From Verrucomicrobiota bacterium (lineage in GTDB: Bacteria; Verrucomicrobiota; Verrucomicrobiia; Limisphaerales; UBA1319): 64,000 nucleotides of DNA. The notes under the pieces are model-generated. The model had not been told where the DNA came from and ran no database searches. It saw only the letters and a list, made by a program, of their open reading frames with translations. The DNA lies in the NCBI GenBank assembly GCA_022709905.1, contig JAKLHY010000002.1, positions 264,032-328,031 on the forward strand. Direction: 5' to 3'. A program made the translations under genes and the position numbers. Of the stretch, positions 17,226 to 24,917 are shown piece by piece. How positions within the stretch are numbered: position 1 is the first letter of the stretch; each line of letters begins with the position of its first letter.

Positions 17226-17658
17226 TTACCACAGGGCACAGAGGTCACAGAGATCAGATTCTAAACCGTCGGATGCCATCGCTCAGTCGTGGCACATTGA
17301 AATTGATCAAAAGGCCTGTTCGGATTGAAGACAGCTTCATGTATGTCAATAATTGGGCTTCATGGATTCCCTTGACCTCATCAACCGCCTTCAGTTCAAG
17401 TATTAAACGGTTTTCCACCAAAACATCCATGCGATAGCCGCAGTCCAACAGCACGCCCTTGTCCCGGACTGGCATCGGTGGTTGTAGTATGAAGGAAATG
17501 TGGTTCAAATCCAGTTCGTGGGCCAGACACTGCTCATACGTGCTCTCGAGCAGTCCCGGACCAAGTTCTCGATGGACCTCGATCGCACAGCCGATGACTT
17601 GTGCCGTAAACGGATCCTTTTCCATTTTTCCTCTGTGTTCTCTGTGCCCTCTGTGGTA
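17226..17658. repeat. Inverted CACAGAG repeats framing the GxxExxY gene
   Basis: The left arm 17226-17253 begins TTACCACAGGGCACAGAGG, and the right arm 17631-17658 is its reverse complement with a few changes (ends GCCCTCTGTGGTA). The arms lie directly outside a 123-codon gene. A related gene-less hairpin lies at 5077-5150. The arrangement looks like a small mobile cassette. Confidence 0.7.
17254..17625 (-). CDS. GxxExxY family protein
   Basis: A 123-residue protein of the family named for its motif, here GLLESTY within ELGPGLLESTYEQCL. It ends with ELKAVDEVKGIHEAQLLTYMKL, resembling the E-x-K and Q-x-x-x-Y parts of PD-(D/E)XK nucleases, with a likely catalytic D in DCGYRMDVLVEN. The biological role is not established. 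The gene is enclosed by inverted CACAGAG repeats, a common situation for this family in Verrucomicrobiota and Planctomycetota, and has no operon partner. Confidence 0.88.
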   Translation of the reverse strand: MEKDPFTAQVIGCAIEVHRELGPGLLESTYEQCLAHELDLNHISFILQPPMPVRDKGVLLDCGYRMDVLVENRLILELKAVDEVKGIHEAQLLTYMKLSSIRTGLLINFNVPRLSDGIRRFRI

Positions 17659-17865
17659 TAATACAAATAAAATATGTAATCATAGAAATCAATATGTTAT
17701 TTTTGAAGTATAATTTAAGTCTGGCTTGCAGCCTCGGCGTTCCGGCTGAAGGAAGCCCTGCTCCCCGTGTTCCTGCGGCTGAGTGTTTACCACAGAGTTT
17801 TAACTCAACCCGGTGGTTCCGTATCTCGCGCTTGCAAATTGCCGGGGCATCGACGACAAGAAGGC

Positions 17866-18555
17866 ATGCTGGAAAAACTGAAGCGTGAGGTTTGCCGGGC
17901 GAACCTGGACTTGGTTCGCGAAGGACTGGTGATGCAGACGTTTGGCAACGTGAGCGGCGTGGATCGGGAACGAGACCTGGTGGTGATCAAGCCCTCCGGA
18001 GTGCCTTATGAAGGCATGAAACCGGATCACATGGCGGTCGTCTCGTTGGCCGATGGTCGTGTGGTCGAAGGCCGATATCGTCCGAGTTCGGACACGCCAA
18101 CGCACCTGGTTTTATATCGGGCGTTTGGCGGTGTCGGAGGCATCGTGCATACGCACAGTATTCAGGCGACGGCTTGGGCGCAGGCCAGACGGGAAATCCA
18201 GCCCCTCGGGACGACGCATGCCGATTTTTGTCATGGACCGGTTCCCTGCACGCGTTTGATGACCTCGCAGGAGATTCAGACGGATTACGAGGCCAATACG
18301 GGGCGGGTGATTGTGGAACGTTTCCGCGGGCTGGATCCTCGCTCATTTCCCGCGGTCCTGGTGGCGAGTCATGGTCCATTTGCCTGGGGAAAAGACGCGG
18401 CTGAAGCGGTGCATCATGCGGCAATCCTCGAGTATTTAGCCCGGTTGGCGAGCGAAACCGAACACTTGCAGCCCACGATCAAGCTGATGCAACGCGCGCT
18501 TTTGGACAAGCATTTCCTCCGCAAACACGGCCCGGGGGCGTATTATGGGCAGTAG
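17866..18555 (+). CDS. araD: L-ribulose-5-phosphate 4-epimerase
   Basis: A 230-residue class II aldolase-fold enzyme that interconverts L-ribulose 5-phosphate and D-xylulose 5-phosphate, linking L-arabinose use to the pentose phosphate pathway. It is close to E. coli AraD over its whole length, from MLEKLKREV through QTFGNVSGVD, IKPSGVPYE, SSDTPTHLVLY, the zinc-binding IVHTHS and HADFCHGPVPCTR to the C-terminal LLDKHFLRKHG. The start at 17866 follows AAGAAGG. The longer frame upstream is repeat sequence. It is convergent with a microcompartment gene pair, and no araA or araB is in the window. Confidence 0.9.
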   Translation: MLEKLKREVCRANLDLVREGLVMQTFGNVSGVDRERDLVVIKPSGVPYEGMKPDHMAVVSLADGRVVEGRYRPSSDTPTHLVLYRAFGGVGGIVHTHSIQATAWAQARREIQPLGTTHADFCHGPVPCTRLMTSQEIQTDYEANTGRVIVERFRGLDPRSFPAVLVASHGPFAWGKDAAEAVHHAAILEYLARLASETEHLQPTIKLMQRALLDKHFLRKHGPGAYYGQ

Positions 18556-18557
18556 GC

Positions 18558-18635
18558 AGAGAAAATGGGCTTCAGACAAGCCCTGGAACCATAAGCAGGG
18601 AAGCTTGGCAGGCAAGTCTGAAGCCCATTTTCTCT
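18558..18635. terminator. Perfect 20-bp inverted repeat between convergent araD and pduT-like genes
   Basis: AGAGAAAATGGGCTTCAGAC at 18558-18577 is exactly complementary to 18616-18635. The 38-base loop can form a further small stem (CAAGCCCTG with CAGGGAAGCTTG). It fills nearly the whole gap between two convergent genes, so a bidirectional terminator is likely, although neither side has a long T run. Confidence 0.6.
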
Positions 18636-18637
18636 CG

Positions 18638-19189
18638 TCAGACGATCTCCCGATAAACGTCGGGGTGAGGGCGGGAGATGATCACGGCGTTGACCAGGAC
18701 GCCGGCGGCGGCGATCACTTCCTTGCCGGCGGCCATGGCGGCCTGGACTGAACTGACATCGCCGGTCATGGTGACGAACGCCTTGCCGCCCAAGGCCATG
18801 GCCAGTCGGATTTCCATAAGGGTAACACTGGCGGCTTTGGCGGCGGTATCGGCGGCCTGAAGGAGAGTGGCGACATTAAAGGATTCGAGGATGCCCAGAG
18901 CGCCATTGGCTTCGGGCAGTTGCGAGCGTCCGAGGGCATCCATGACTTCCTGGTGAACATTGGGGATGACGAACTGGTCAATCAAGGAATCGCCCGCAAT
19001 GGCGGCGCCGGCGGTGACAGCGCTTTGAACGGCCGCAGTTTCGCCTCCAACGAGAACCATATACTTGCCGGAACATATCGAGCGGGAGAGGAGCAACCGG
19101 ACGCTGCCGGCTTTCAACATGGTATCGGCGGCCAGGAAACCGGCTGCAACGCTGGAGAGCTCAAGGAGTCCGAGGGATCTGTCATTCAT
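18638..19189 (-). CDS. pduT: Tandem-domain microcompartment shell protein, PduT-like
   Basis: A 183-residue BMC-T protein: two BMC domains at about 4-88 and 96-180, beginning SLGLLELSSVAAGFLAAD and ALGILESFNVATLLQAAD. Such proteins form pseudohexameric trimers in the facet of a microcompartment shell. Cys39, in SICSGKY, matches the cysteine by which PduT holds a [4Fe-4S] cluster at its pore. The gene overlaps the upstream pduS-like gene by 4 bases. In Salmonella PduT is the electron conduit for PduS, so the pair likely passes electrons across a shell. No BMC-H or BMC-P shell gene is present in this window. Confidence 0.88.
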   Translation of the reverse strand: MNDRSLGLLELSSVAAGFLAADTMLKAGSVRLLLSRSICSGKYMVLVGGETAAVQSAVTAGAAIAGDSLIDQFVIPNVHQEVMDALGRSQLPEANGALGILESFNVATLLQAADTAAKAASVTLMEIRLAMALGGKAFVTMTGDVSSVQAAMAAGKEVIAAAGVLVNAVIISRPHPDVYREIV

Positions 19190-20502
19190 AAACGTTCCAG
19201 AACAATCTGATCAGGCGTGAGGGTGATAACCTTTGCATTCATGGGCGAATGGATGATTGCGCCGAGGCTTTTATCGGGAATTGCGCCCAGGGGTTGGCCG
19301 GCCTTGACAGAGTCTCCGGCTCGAACCCGGGGCTGATTGGGCGTCCCGGCGCCTTGTTTCCAGGGAAGAGACAGCCGCCGAGGTTCCAGCGGCGTGGTTT
19401 GGAGATGATCGGGCTGGTCATATTCCTGGACGGCGAGACGTTGGGTGAGCAGCTTGATAGGGACCCGGCGGCCATCCCGCAGACCGTGGGGTTTGATTTC
19501 TGTGGGGCCGTTCCACTTGATATTCCGCGCGCGCAAAGCGGCTTTGGCGGCATCGCAGGCTTCCTTGGGATAAAGCTTTTCGGGGCAGGCGTAAAGGGTA
19601 CAAAGTCCGCAGGAGCAGCAGAGGACGGCTAATTGGTTGAAATAGTCCGCGCCCGTGGCCGTAAAGGCCAGACTGCGCATGACCTGATGAGGTTCCACGG
19701 AGTAACCGAGGAGGTAACGCGGACAGAATTCGGTGCAAAAACGGCATTGGTCGCAGGCGGACTTGCCAATTCGAGCCTGGTGGGAGGCCGGGTGCAGCCG
19801 CCGCTGGCACAGCGGATGTTCCAGGGGAAGGATAACAATTCCGGTGGTTGTCTTAGTGATGGGCTGATCCAAGTCTTGAGTGACTTGGCCCATCATCAGA
19901 CCTCCAACGAAGATCACCGGCTCGTGGGTTGTGAGACCGCCGGCCGCTTGGATAGCCTCACGAAAAGAGGTTCCAATCGGAGTGGTCAAGGTGGTCGGGC
20001 GGTGGACCGCCCCGGCTACGGTCAGAGTCTTGTGTGTGACCGGGATCCCCGAAGCGGCACGGGCGATGTTGGCCAGGGATTCTACATTGTGCACGACAGC
20101 GCCGACCTGCAGCGGAATGCCTTGGGGAGGGATGAGACGTCCCGTAACTGTGTAGACCAGATCGTATTCATCGCCCGCCGGATAGTAATCGCCCAGTAAC
20201 TGCACTCGAATCGAGGTTCCGCGGCAAGCCTTATCGATGGCCTGGATTGCTTCATGTTTCTTGGCCTTGATTCCCACGACGCCCGCGGGCGCGCCCACGG
20301 TTTCCATGATCCGTCGCATGCCGTCGACGACCAGGTCGGCCTGATGTTCCATGATGACGGCGTCCTTGTGCAGCAGTGGTTCGCACTCGGCCCCGTTGGC
20401 AATCACGATTTCGGCTTTTGCCGCCAGTTTTACATGCGCGGGAAATCCGCCGCCGCCGGCCCCGACGACTCCGGCCTCTTTAACTTGATCGACAAGGGAC
20501 AT
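19186..20502 (-). CDS. pduS: RnfC-family NADH-dependent electron-transfer protein, PduS-like
   Basis: A 438-residue iron-sulfur flavoprotein. The N-terminal GVVGAGGGGFPAHVKL is the nucleotide/FMN loop of RnfC and complex I 51-kDa proteins. Two [4Fe-4S] motifs follow, CDQCRFCTEFCP and CCSCGLCTLYACP. A lipoyl-like sandwich hybrid domain closes the protein (HSPMNAKVITLTPDQ). PduS reduces cobalamin inside the propanediol microcompartment; here it may serve any enzyme needing low-potential electrons. The ATG at 20502 is preferred to a TTG 13 codons upstream. The pduT-like gene overlaps its stop. Confidence 0.85.
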   Translation of the reverse strand: MSLVDQVKEAGVVGAGGGGFPAHVKLAAKAEIVIANGAECEPLLHKDAVIMEHQADLVVDGMRRIMETVGAPAGVVGIKAKKHEAIQAIDKACRGTSIRVQLLGDYYPAGDEYDLVYTVTGRLIPPQGIPLQVGAVVHNVESLANIARAASGIPVTHKTLTVAGAVHRPTTLTTPIGTSFREAIQAAGGLTTHEPVIFVGGLMMGQVTQDLDQPITKTTTGIVILPLEHPLCQRRLHPASHQARIGKSACDQCRFCTEFCPRYLLGYSVEPHQVMRSLAFTATGADYFNQLAVLCCSCGLCTLYACPEKLYPKEACDAAKAALRARNIKWNGPTEIKPHGLRDGRRVPIKLLTQRLAVQEYDQPDHLQTTPLEPRRLSLPWKQGAGTPNQPRVRAGDSVKAGQPLGAIPDKSLGAIIHSPMNAKVITLTPDQIVLERL

Positions 20503-20667
20503 CGTGGTTTGGAGCCTAACGGCCGATTCGAGAAAATACAAATGGAATCCTGGTCAGTCTCCCGCGCGCTTTCCGGTCGTGTTTCTGGCCGAATCCGTGG
20601 GCTGTCTGACGCGATGGCATTCTGGATTCTTGACTCAAGAGCGATATTTGTCTAAAGCATAAGTCGT

Positions 20668-20985
20668 ATGACTGCAAATACATTGGCTAACCTATCTGTG
20701 ACGCAGCTGAAGAAGGTCATTACTATTCGGGAGAAGATCGAGAAGCTCGAGAAAGAACTGAGTGAGCTCTTGGGAGAAGAAACCGAAGTTAAGACCAAGC
20801 CTGCAAAGAAAGGATCTCGGGGGATAACTCCTGAAGGACGGGCGCGCATTGCGGCGGCGCAGAAGGAGCGTTGGGCCAAACAACGAAAGGCTAAAGCGGC
20901 CAAGTCCAAACCGGCAAAGGCCCAGAAGGGCCGGGCCCCAGCGAAAGCCAAGCCTGAATCTGACGCGGCACTACCGCCTCGATAA
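20668..20985 (+). CDS. Small basic coiled-coil protein, possible nucleoid protein
   Basis: A 105-residue protein in two parts. Residues 10-40 form a charged coiled coil (KVITIREKIEKLEKELSELL). Residues 47-95 hold ITPEGRARIAAAQKERWAKQ followed by a tail of Lys, Ala and Pro resembling histone H1 tails. The same layout is common in Verrucomicrobiota in proteins of unknown function. DNA binding is an inference from charge. It stands alone between divergent and convergent neighbours, and no clear ribosome binding site is seen. Confidence 0.65.
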   Translation: MTANTLANLSVTQLKKVITIREKIEKLEKELSELLGEETEVKTKPAKKGSRGITPEGRARIAAAQKERWAKQRKAKAAKSKPAKAQKGRAPAKAKPESDAALPPR

Positions 20986-21043
20986 GGCCCATTCCTGACC
21001 GGTTGACCTTGCATTGAGGATGCGAGTCCGGAAAGCTTCCGGA

Positions 21044-22501
21044 TCAGGGTGAGGACAGATGGCGATCCTTCTGGATACCGAAATGCTGGAGGACGCGCGC
21101 TGTGGCGTCTTCCAAGCGGGAAGCATTGAGCACCAGCTTTCCGACCGATTCGCCTGGCGCGAATTCAATGACCTGGAAACCGCCGACGGGTGATTTCAGG
21201 GCCTCGGCCAAGTCGTTGAGTCGGCTGATCGGCCGGTTATTGACTCGTTCAATGACCAGGAACCGGTGGTCCTGATAGCCTATGGTTGTCCGATCGGGAA
21301 GCACTGTGGATAGGAGGACGCGAGACGGCTTTTCCACGGAGGGTTTCTCCAGCGTGTAGTAAACAAGACGAAAGGGAGCTTTCCTGCGCCAATCCGAACC
21401 CCAGCTGCGAAGATAGGGTTCAGTCAGGGGCTGAAAAACTAGTCCGCCCGCGATGAGATATTCGGGCTCTTGGTCATAGTGCGCCAGAGGAACTAACTCA
21501 TCGGCATAGTCGACCTTGGGAATGGTATAGGCGACTTCCTTCAATTCCCCCGAGCGCCAAACTTGGATCGGGACGGAACGATTGGCCCAAAGCCGGCCGC
21601 TGGCGATGTTCTCGATCGAGAGTTTGCCATAATCGGGATCTTGGTAATCGCCCTCGTTATCGATATCAAGTCCATCGATCTTGACGATAAGATCCATGGG
21701 TTGAATCGGGCTGGCATGTCCGAGCTTGAGGCCGCCATCGACGACGACGACCCCGCGGGGCGCGCCGGTAAGCTTGAGGTAGGCCAGGATGTCGGGATTT
21801 TCAATCTTTTGCCAGACAAAGTCGAAGTAACCGAGCCCTGGAAATCGGTTCTGGTTTTGCGCCTGTAAGATCGGGCGGACGAAGGGCGCCGGGAGAACGG
21901 TGCATCGGTTGTCGGCGTGCGATGAGGTTATCCCGACAAGCTTATTATCGACAACCACGGCCTCGGCCCAACCCGCCGCATTGATTTCAGAACTCACCTC
22001 CATCTGGAGGTAATCGACCCAGGTCAGTTTGCCTTTCTTAACCGCCCACTGCTGGATGTCGCCCTGGAAACTCTCGAGGCGGCCGTTGCGCCACCGCACC
22101 AGCTCAACCTGTCCTCGAGACATGGGCTTTGGGAGCCAGGAAGCGGGTTTCAGATGAGACCAGAGATTTGAATCCGCCGAAGTGACCAGGGCGAGATTGG
22201 CGTGGTAATCGATCCAGGCCAGCTTCGCCGAATACCAAGGGCCCCGTCCGTTTTTCTGAACACGAACCAAGGTGATGTCGTGGAGATAATCCGCTGTGGT
22301 GAGTATTTGGCGGGGTCCGATTACCACGCCCGATTTTGTCACGGTTTCCTGCCGGCGGGCCCAGGGCTGAAGATAGTCGTAGCTTCGACGGGAGGCCTCG
22401 AGTGAAACCACCGAGTTTTCCCACGAGGAGGAACGTTGGGCGGCCGAGATCGACAGGAGTCCCGCCAGCCAGCAAATGAAAAGGAGGAAAGGGTATCTCA
22501 T
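21044..22501 (-). CDS. Catalytically inactive DegP-like protease paralogue
   Basis: A 485-residue secreted protein with a signal peptide (residues 1-21) and the fold of a trypsin-like/PDZ protease, but with all three catalytic positions changed. Where active relatives read TNAHV, it has TTADYLHD; where they have D-x-DLAL it has YHANLALV; and the serine motif GNSGGP is replaced by NAAGWAEAV. A PDZ-like segment follows around residues 255-330 and a second at the C-terminus. It overlaps by 4 bases an active homologue, 22498-23940. A regulatory or substrate-presenting role toward that protease is the likely explanation. Confidence 0.75.
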   Translation of the reverse strand: MRYPFLLFICWLAGLLSISAAQRSSSWENSVVSLEASRRSYDYLQPWARRQETVTKSGVVIGPRQILTTADYLHDITLVRVQKNGRGPWYSAKLAWIDYHANLALVTSADSNLWSHLKPASWLPKPMSRGQVELVRWRNGRLESFQGDIQQWAVKKGKLTWVDYLQMEVSSEINAAGWAEAVVVDNKLVGITSSHADNRCTVLPAPFVRPILQAQNQNRFPGLGYFDFVWQKIENPDILAYLKLTGAPRGVVVVDGGLKLGHASPIQPMDLIVKIDGLDIDNEGDYQDPDYGKLSIENIASGRLWANRSVPIQVWRSGELKEVAYTIPKVDYADELVPLAHYDQEPEYLIAGGLVFQPLTEPYLRSWGSDWRRKAPFRLVYYTLEKPSVEKPSRVLLSTVLPDRTTIGYQDHRFLVIERVNNRPISRLNDLAEALKSPVGGFQVIEFAPGESVGKLVLNASRLEDATARVLQHFGIQKDRHLSSP

Positions 22502-23940
22502 AGACGGCGATCCGAGGGGATATTGTAGGTTTTCAGAATCTCAGAAGTCGCCTGAACAGCAGCGGAATGGTTCAGGCAATCAAAGCTTTGTTGGGTGACA
22601 AATTGAATGACGTCATAGGTGGCCGAGGACGATTCGAATGCCTCGATCAGTCCTTTCAAATCCTCGATGCGCCGGCCGTTGACCTTCTGGATTAACGCGC
22701 GGCCTTTGATGCTGAAGTTGGCATTGACCGAATGCGAGAGAATGCCCACGAGCACGATCGGTTCGGGCCGCCAGGTTTCCGGCTTCTCCTGTCTGCGATA
22801 AAACAACTCGTAAGCCAGTTCGCTGCCGAGGGTGTCAGGTGATGATCCGCCAACCGCCCGCAGGTAATCGCGATTGAGCGGAGTGAAGATCAGCCCGCCA
22901 AAAATATAGTACTTGGGCAGCTGATACTGATTGCCCTCGGCGGCATCGTCGCGAACGACATTCATCGGGAGAGTCACGGACAGTTCCTTTCCTTGGCGCC
23001 AGACGCGCAGATTCAGGCTTTGACCATGCTGGACTTCACTGAAGGCGACGCCGGCGTGCAATCGGTTGCCCTCGTAGAGAATGGTGCTGTCGCTCGCCAC
23101 CGCATAAGAGCCGACCTGAAGAAGCACATCCTCCTTTTGCAGCACCGCGGTTGTCGATGGAATGGGGGAGAGCGAATCAATCCGAGCCCCCTGGTCGTTG
23201 TCCGGAAGGCCAAGGTAACGGCGGAAATCCGGATTCTGAAGGCTGCTCAGACGGATTCCAGCCTGGGGGAAACCGTGGTATTCGCCGTCTTCGACATCTT
23301 GGAGGAAATGCTGGATGACGGGGGGCGGGATAAAGAAACCGGTATTTTCCAGGCCGGGGATGCCTTGAAAGGCCACCCCGACGACTTTGTCGTCTTGAAT
23401 TACGGGACCGCCGCTGTTTCCCGGATTGATGGCGGCATCGGTTTGAACGGCAATAAAGCCGCGGTTGCCGATGTGCGTGTAGCTTTGAACCTCAATTCGC
23501 GAAACCACACCGCGTGTGTAAGAAATTTGCTCGCCTCCCGCCGGATAACCATAGGTAACGACCGAGGATCGGACCTTGGGGAGATCTCCGAGATCCAAGG
23601 GATCCAGGTTGTCGAAGAACGACTCGTCTTCCAGAGCCAGCAAGGCCAGATCGCAATCGTGCCCCATATAGACCACGCGTGCCAGGAAGGGGCGGGGATC
23701 CTGATACCGCCGGACCAACACCTGACGGGCCCAGCTCAGGACATGAGCATTGGTGAGAATGCGTTTTCCACGAATGACGAAACCTGATCCCGACGAGCGG
23801 CGAACCGATTCGAACCGCCAGGGCGCGGCCCAATCGGGCTGCTGCGAGAAAGTCGTGATTTGCACCACCGATCGTTCGGGTTCGGCTCCGGTCGCCAGCA
23901 TCGTTCCCATCCAAACCCCCCATAGCCATCTGATAAGCAT
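22498..23940 (-). CDS. Trypsin-like periplasmic serine protease with PDZ domains (DegP/HtrA family)
   Basis: An active-looking S1C protease of 480 residues exported by an N-terminal signal (LWGVWMGTMLATGA). The catalytic triad is intact: His in TNAHVLSW, Asp in GHDCDLALLALED and Ser in INPGNSGGPVIQ. About 250 residues follow, holding PDZ-like repeats. The start at 23940 is chosen because the longer frame runs into a 203-bp dispersed repeat. Its 3' end overlaps the start of the inactive paralogue, so the two are made together and probably act as a pair in envelope quality control. Confidence 0.82.
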   Translation of the reverse strand: MLIRWLWGVWMGTMLATGAEPERSVVQITTFSQQPDWAAPWRFESVRRSSGSGFVIRGKRILTNAHVLSWARQVLVRRYQDPRPFLARVVYMGHDCDLALLALEDESFFDNLDPLDLGDLPKVRSSVVTYGYPAGGEQISYTRGVVSRIEVQSYTHIGNRGFIAVQTDAAINPGNSGGPVIQDDKVVGVAFQGIPGLENTGFFIPPPVIQHFLQDVEDGEYHGFPQAGIRLSSLQNPDFRRYLGLPDNDQGARIDSLSPIPSTTAVLQKEDVLLQVGSYAVASDSTILYEGNRLHAGVAFSEVQHGQSLNLRVWRQGKELSVTLPMNVVRDDAAEGNQYQLPKYYIFGGLIFTPLNRDYLRAVGGSSPDTLGSELAYELFYRRQEKPETWRPEPIVLVGILSHSVNANFSIKGRALIQKVNGRRIEDLKGLIEAFESSSATYDVIQFVTQQSFDCLNHSAAVQATSEILKTYNIPSDRRL

Positions 23941-23997
23941 GCGCACGATCCAAGCATGAGAAGAGAATCTTTCCAGGTCAAGCCGCGAAGCCGCCCC

Positions 23998-24201
23998 CAA
24001 AACCGCACATGAGATGCTCCGAAAAAACAGAACCGCGAATGAACACCAATAGACGCGAATGAAAGCGGAGGTGTCCGATGGGGTAAATCCCAGACATTCC
24101 ATCGAGGTTCGCAACACTTCAGGTCCTTCGTATTTGGCCTGCCCTTATTGGCGTGGATTGGCGTCTATTCGCGGTTCAGTCGTTTGATTTGCGGTTCAAG
24201 G
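23998..24201. repeat. Dispersed 203-bp hairpin repeat, copy 2
   Basis: Nearly the same sequence as 10201-10403 and 34777-34979, from AAAACCGCACAT to GCGGTTCAAGG. The frame of the protease gene runs on into this copy, which is why its apparent upstream extension should not be read as protein. A partial inverted copy follows to about 24284. Confidence 0.7.
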
Positions 24202-24352
24202 TTGCCATCCTGAACCGCCAATGAACGCGAATCCTGGCAGGTTAAATACGAAGGTCCGGACGTGTTGGGAATATCGATGGAATGAGCGCATCAGCGGTTG
24301 GGTGTCCATCCTTTAGGGTGTCCCAGACTGTGAAGCCTGCAACGACCGGCGC

Positions 24353-24410
24353 GCGGAATTTATTCCGCAGAGTGAAGCGGTGAGGATCAACGCGGCGGAA
24401 TAAATTCCGC
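24353..24410. repeat. Pair of REP-like palindromes
   Basis: GCGGAATTTATTCCGC at 24353 and GCGGAATAAATTCCGC at 24395, the second followed by GATCCG. They belong to the family at 5227-5363 and 10462-10617. Confidence 0.6.
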
Positions 24411-24500
24411 GATCCGTTGCGTTGCGGCTGTTGTCATGCGGAAATAGGGGGGGCAGTGCCGTATTGAACTTGGTAATCTTCGGGAGTAAAAGAGAAATCA

Positions 24501-24806
24501 ATGACGGATTCGGATTCCATCGAACTGCCTATTGAGGGGGAATTGGACCTGCATACGTTTCGACCGCAGGATGTCAAAGACCTGGTGGTCGACTACCTGG
24601 ATGCCTGCGCTCGGAAAGGCATTGGGTCGGTTCGGATCATTCACGGAAAGGGAACCGGCGCCTTGCGGGAAACCGTGCATGGTGTTCTGCGCCGGCATCC
24701 GCGGGTGCGGCATTTTCGTCTGGCTGGCGAATTGATGGGAGGCTGGGGGGCGACCCTTGTGGAACTGGATCTGGCGCCGAGGTCAGGGCAAACGAAAGAC
24801 CTCTAA
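24501..24806 (+). CDS. Smr-domain protein
   Basis: A 101-residue protein that is almost entirely an Smr (small MutS-related) domain. It shows LDLHTFRPQDVKDLV at residues 16-30 and IHGKGTGALRETVHGVL near residue 50, the two conserved blocks; Smr domains are endonucleases or nick-forming modules on DNA or RNA. The C-terminal GGWGATLVELD closes the domain. It has no MutS2 ATPase. It is the only gene of its unit and is followed by a gap of about 110 bases before the convergent pilin-like genes. Confidence 0.85.
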   Translation: MTDSDSIELPIEGELDLHTFRPQDVKDLVVDYLDACARKGIGSVRIIHGKGTGALRETVHGVLRRHPRVRHFRLAGELMGGWGATLVELDLAPRSGQTKDL

Positions 24807-24917
24807 CTTGTCTGCAGGCCAGAAGTCTTTACAAAAGAGTCAAGTTATAGTTTGAACTTCGTTTGACAGGTCGGTTTGAGGCAGCGCTTCGTCAGGACGG
24901 ACTCAATCCGCGGCGGT

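Larger units (their letters stand above)
23941..24500. other. 560-base gap with repeat copy 2 and palindromes
   Basis: No gene is supported. It contains the second 203-bp repeat, a partial inverted copy at about 24214-24284, and two REP-like palindromes at 24353-24368 and 24395-24410. It separates the divergent protease and smr genes. Confidence 0.6.

Noticed and set aside
23941..24117. N-terminal extension of the protease to 24117
   Set aside because: The extra codons lie in the 203-bp dispersed repeat, so the real start is taken as 23940.
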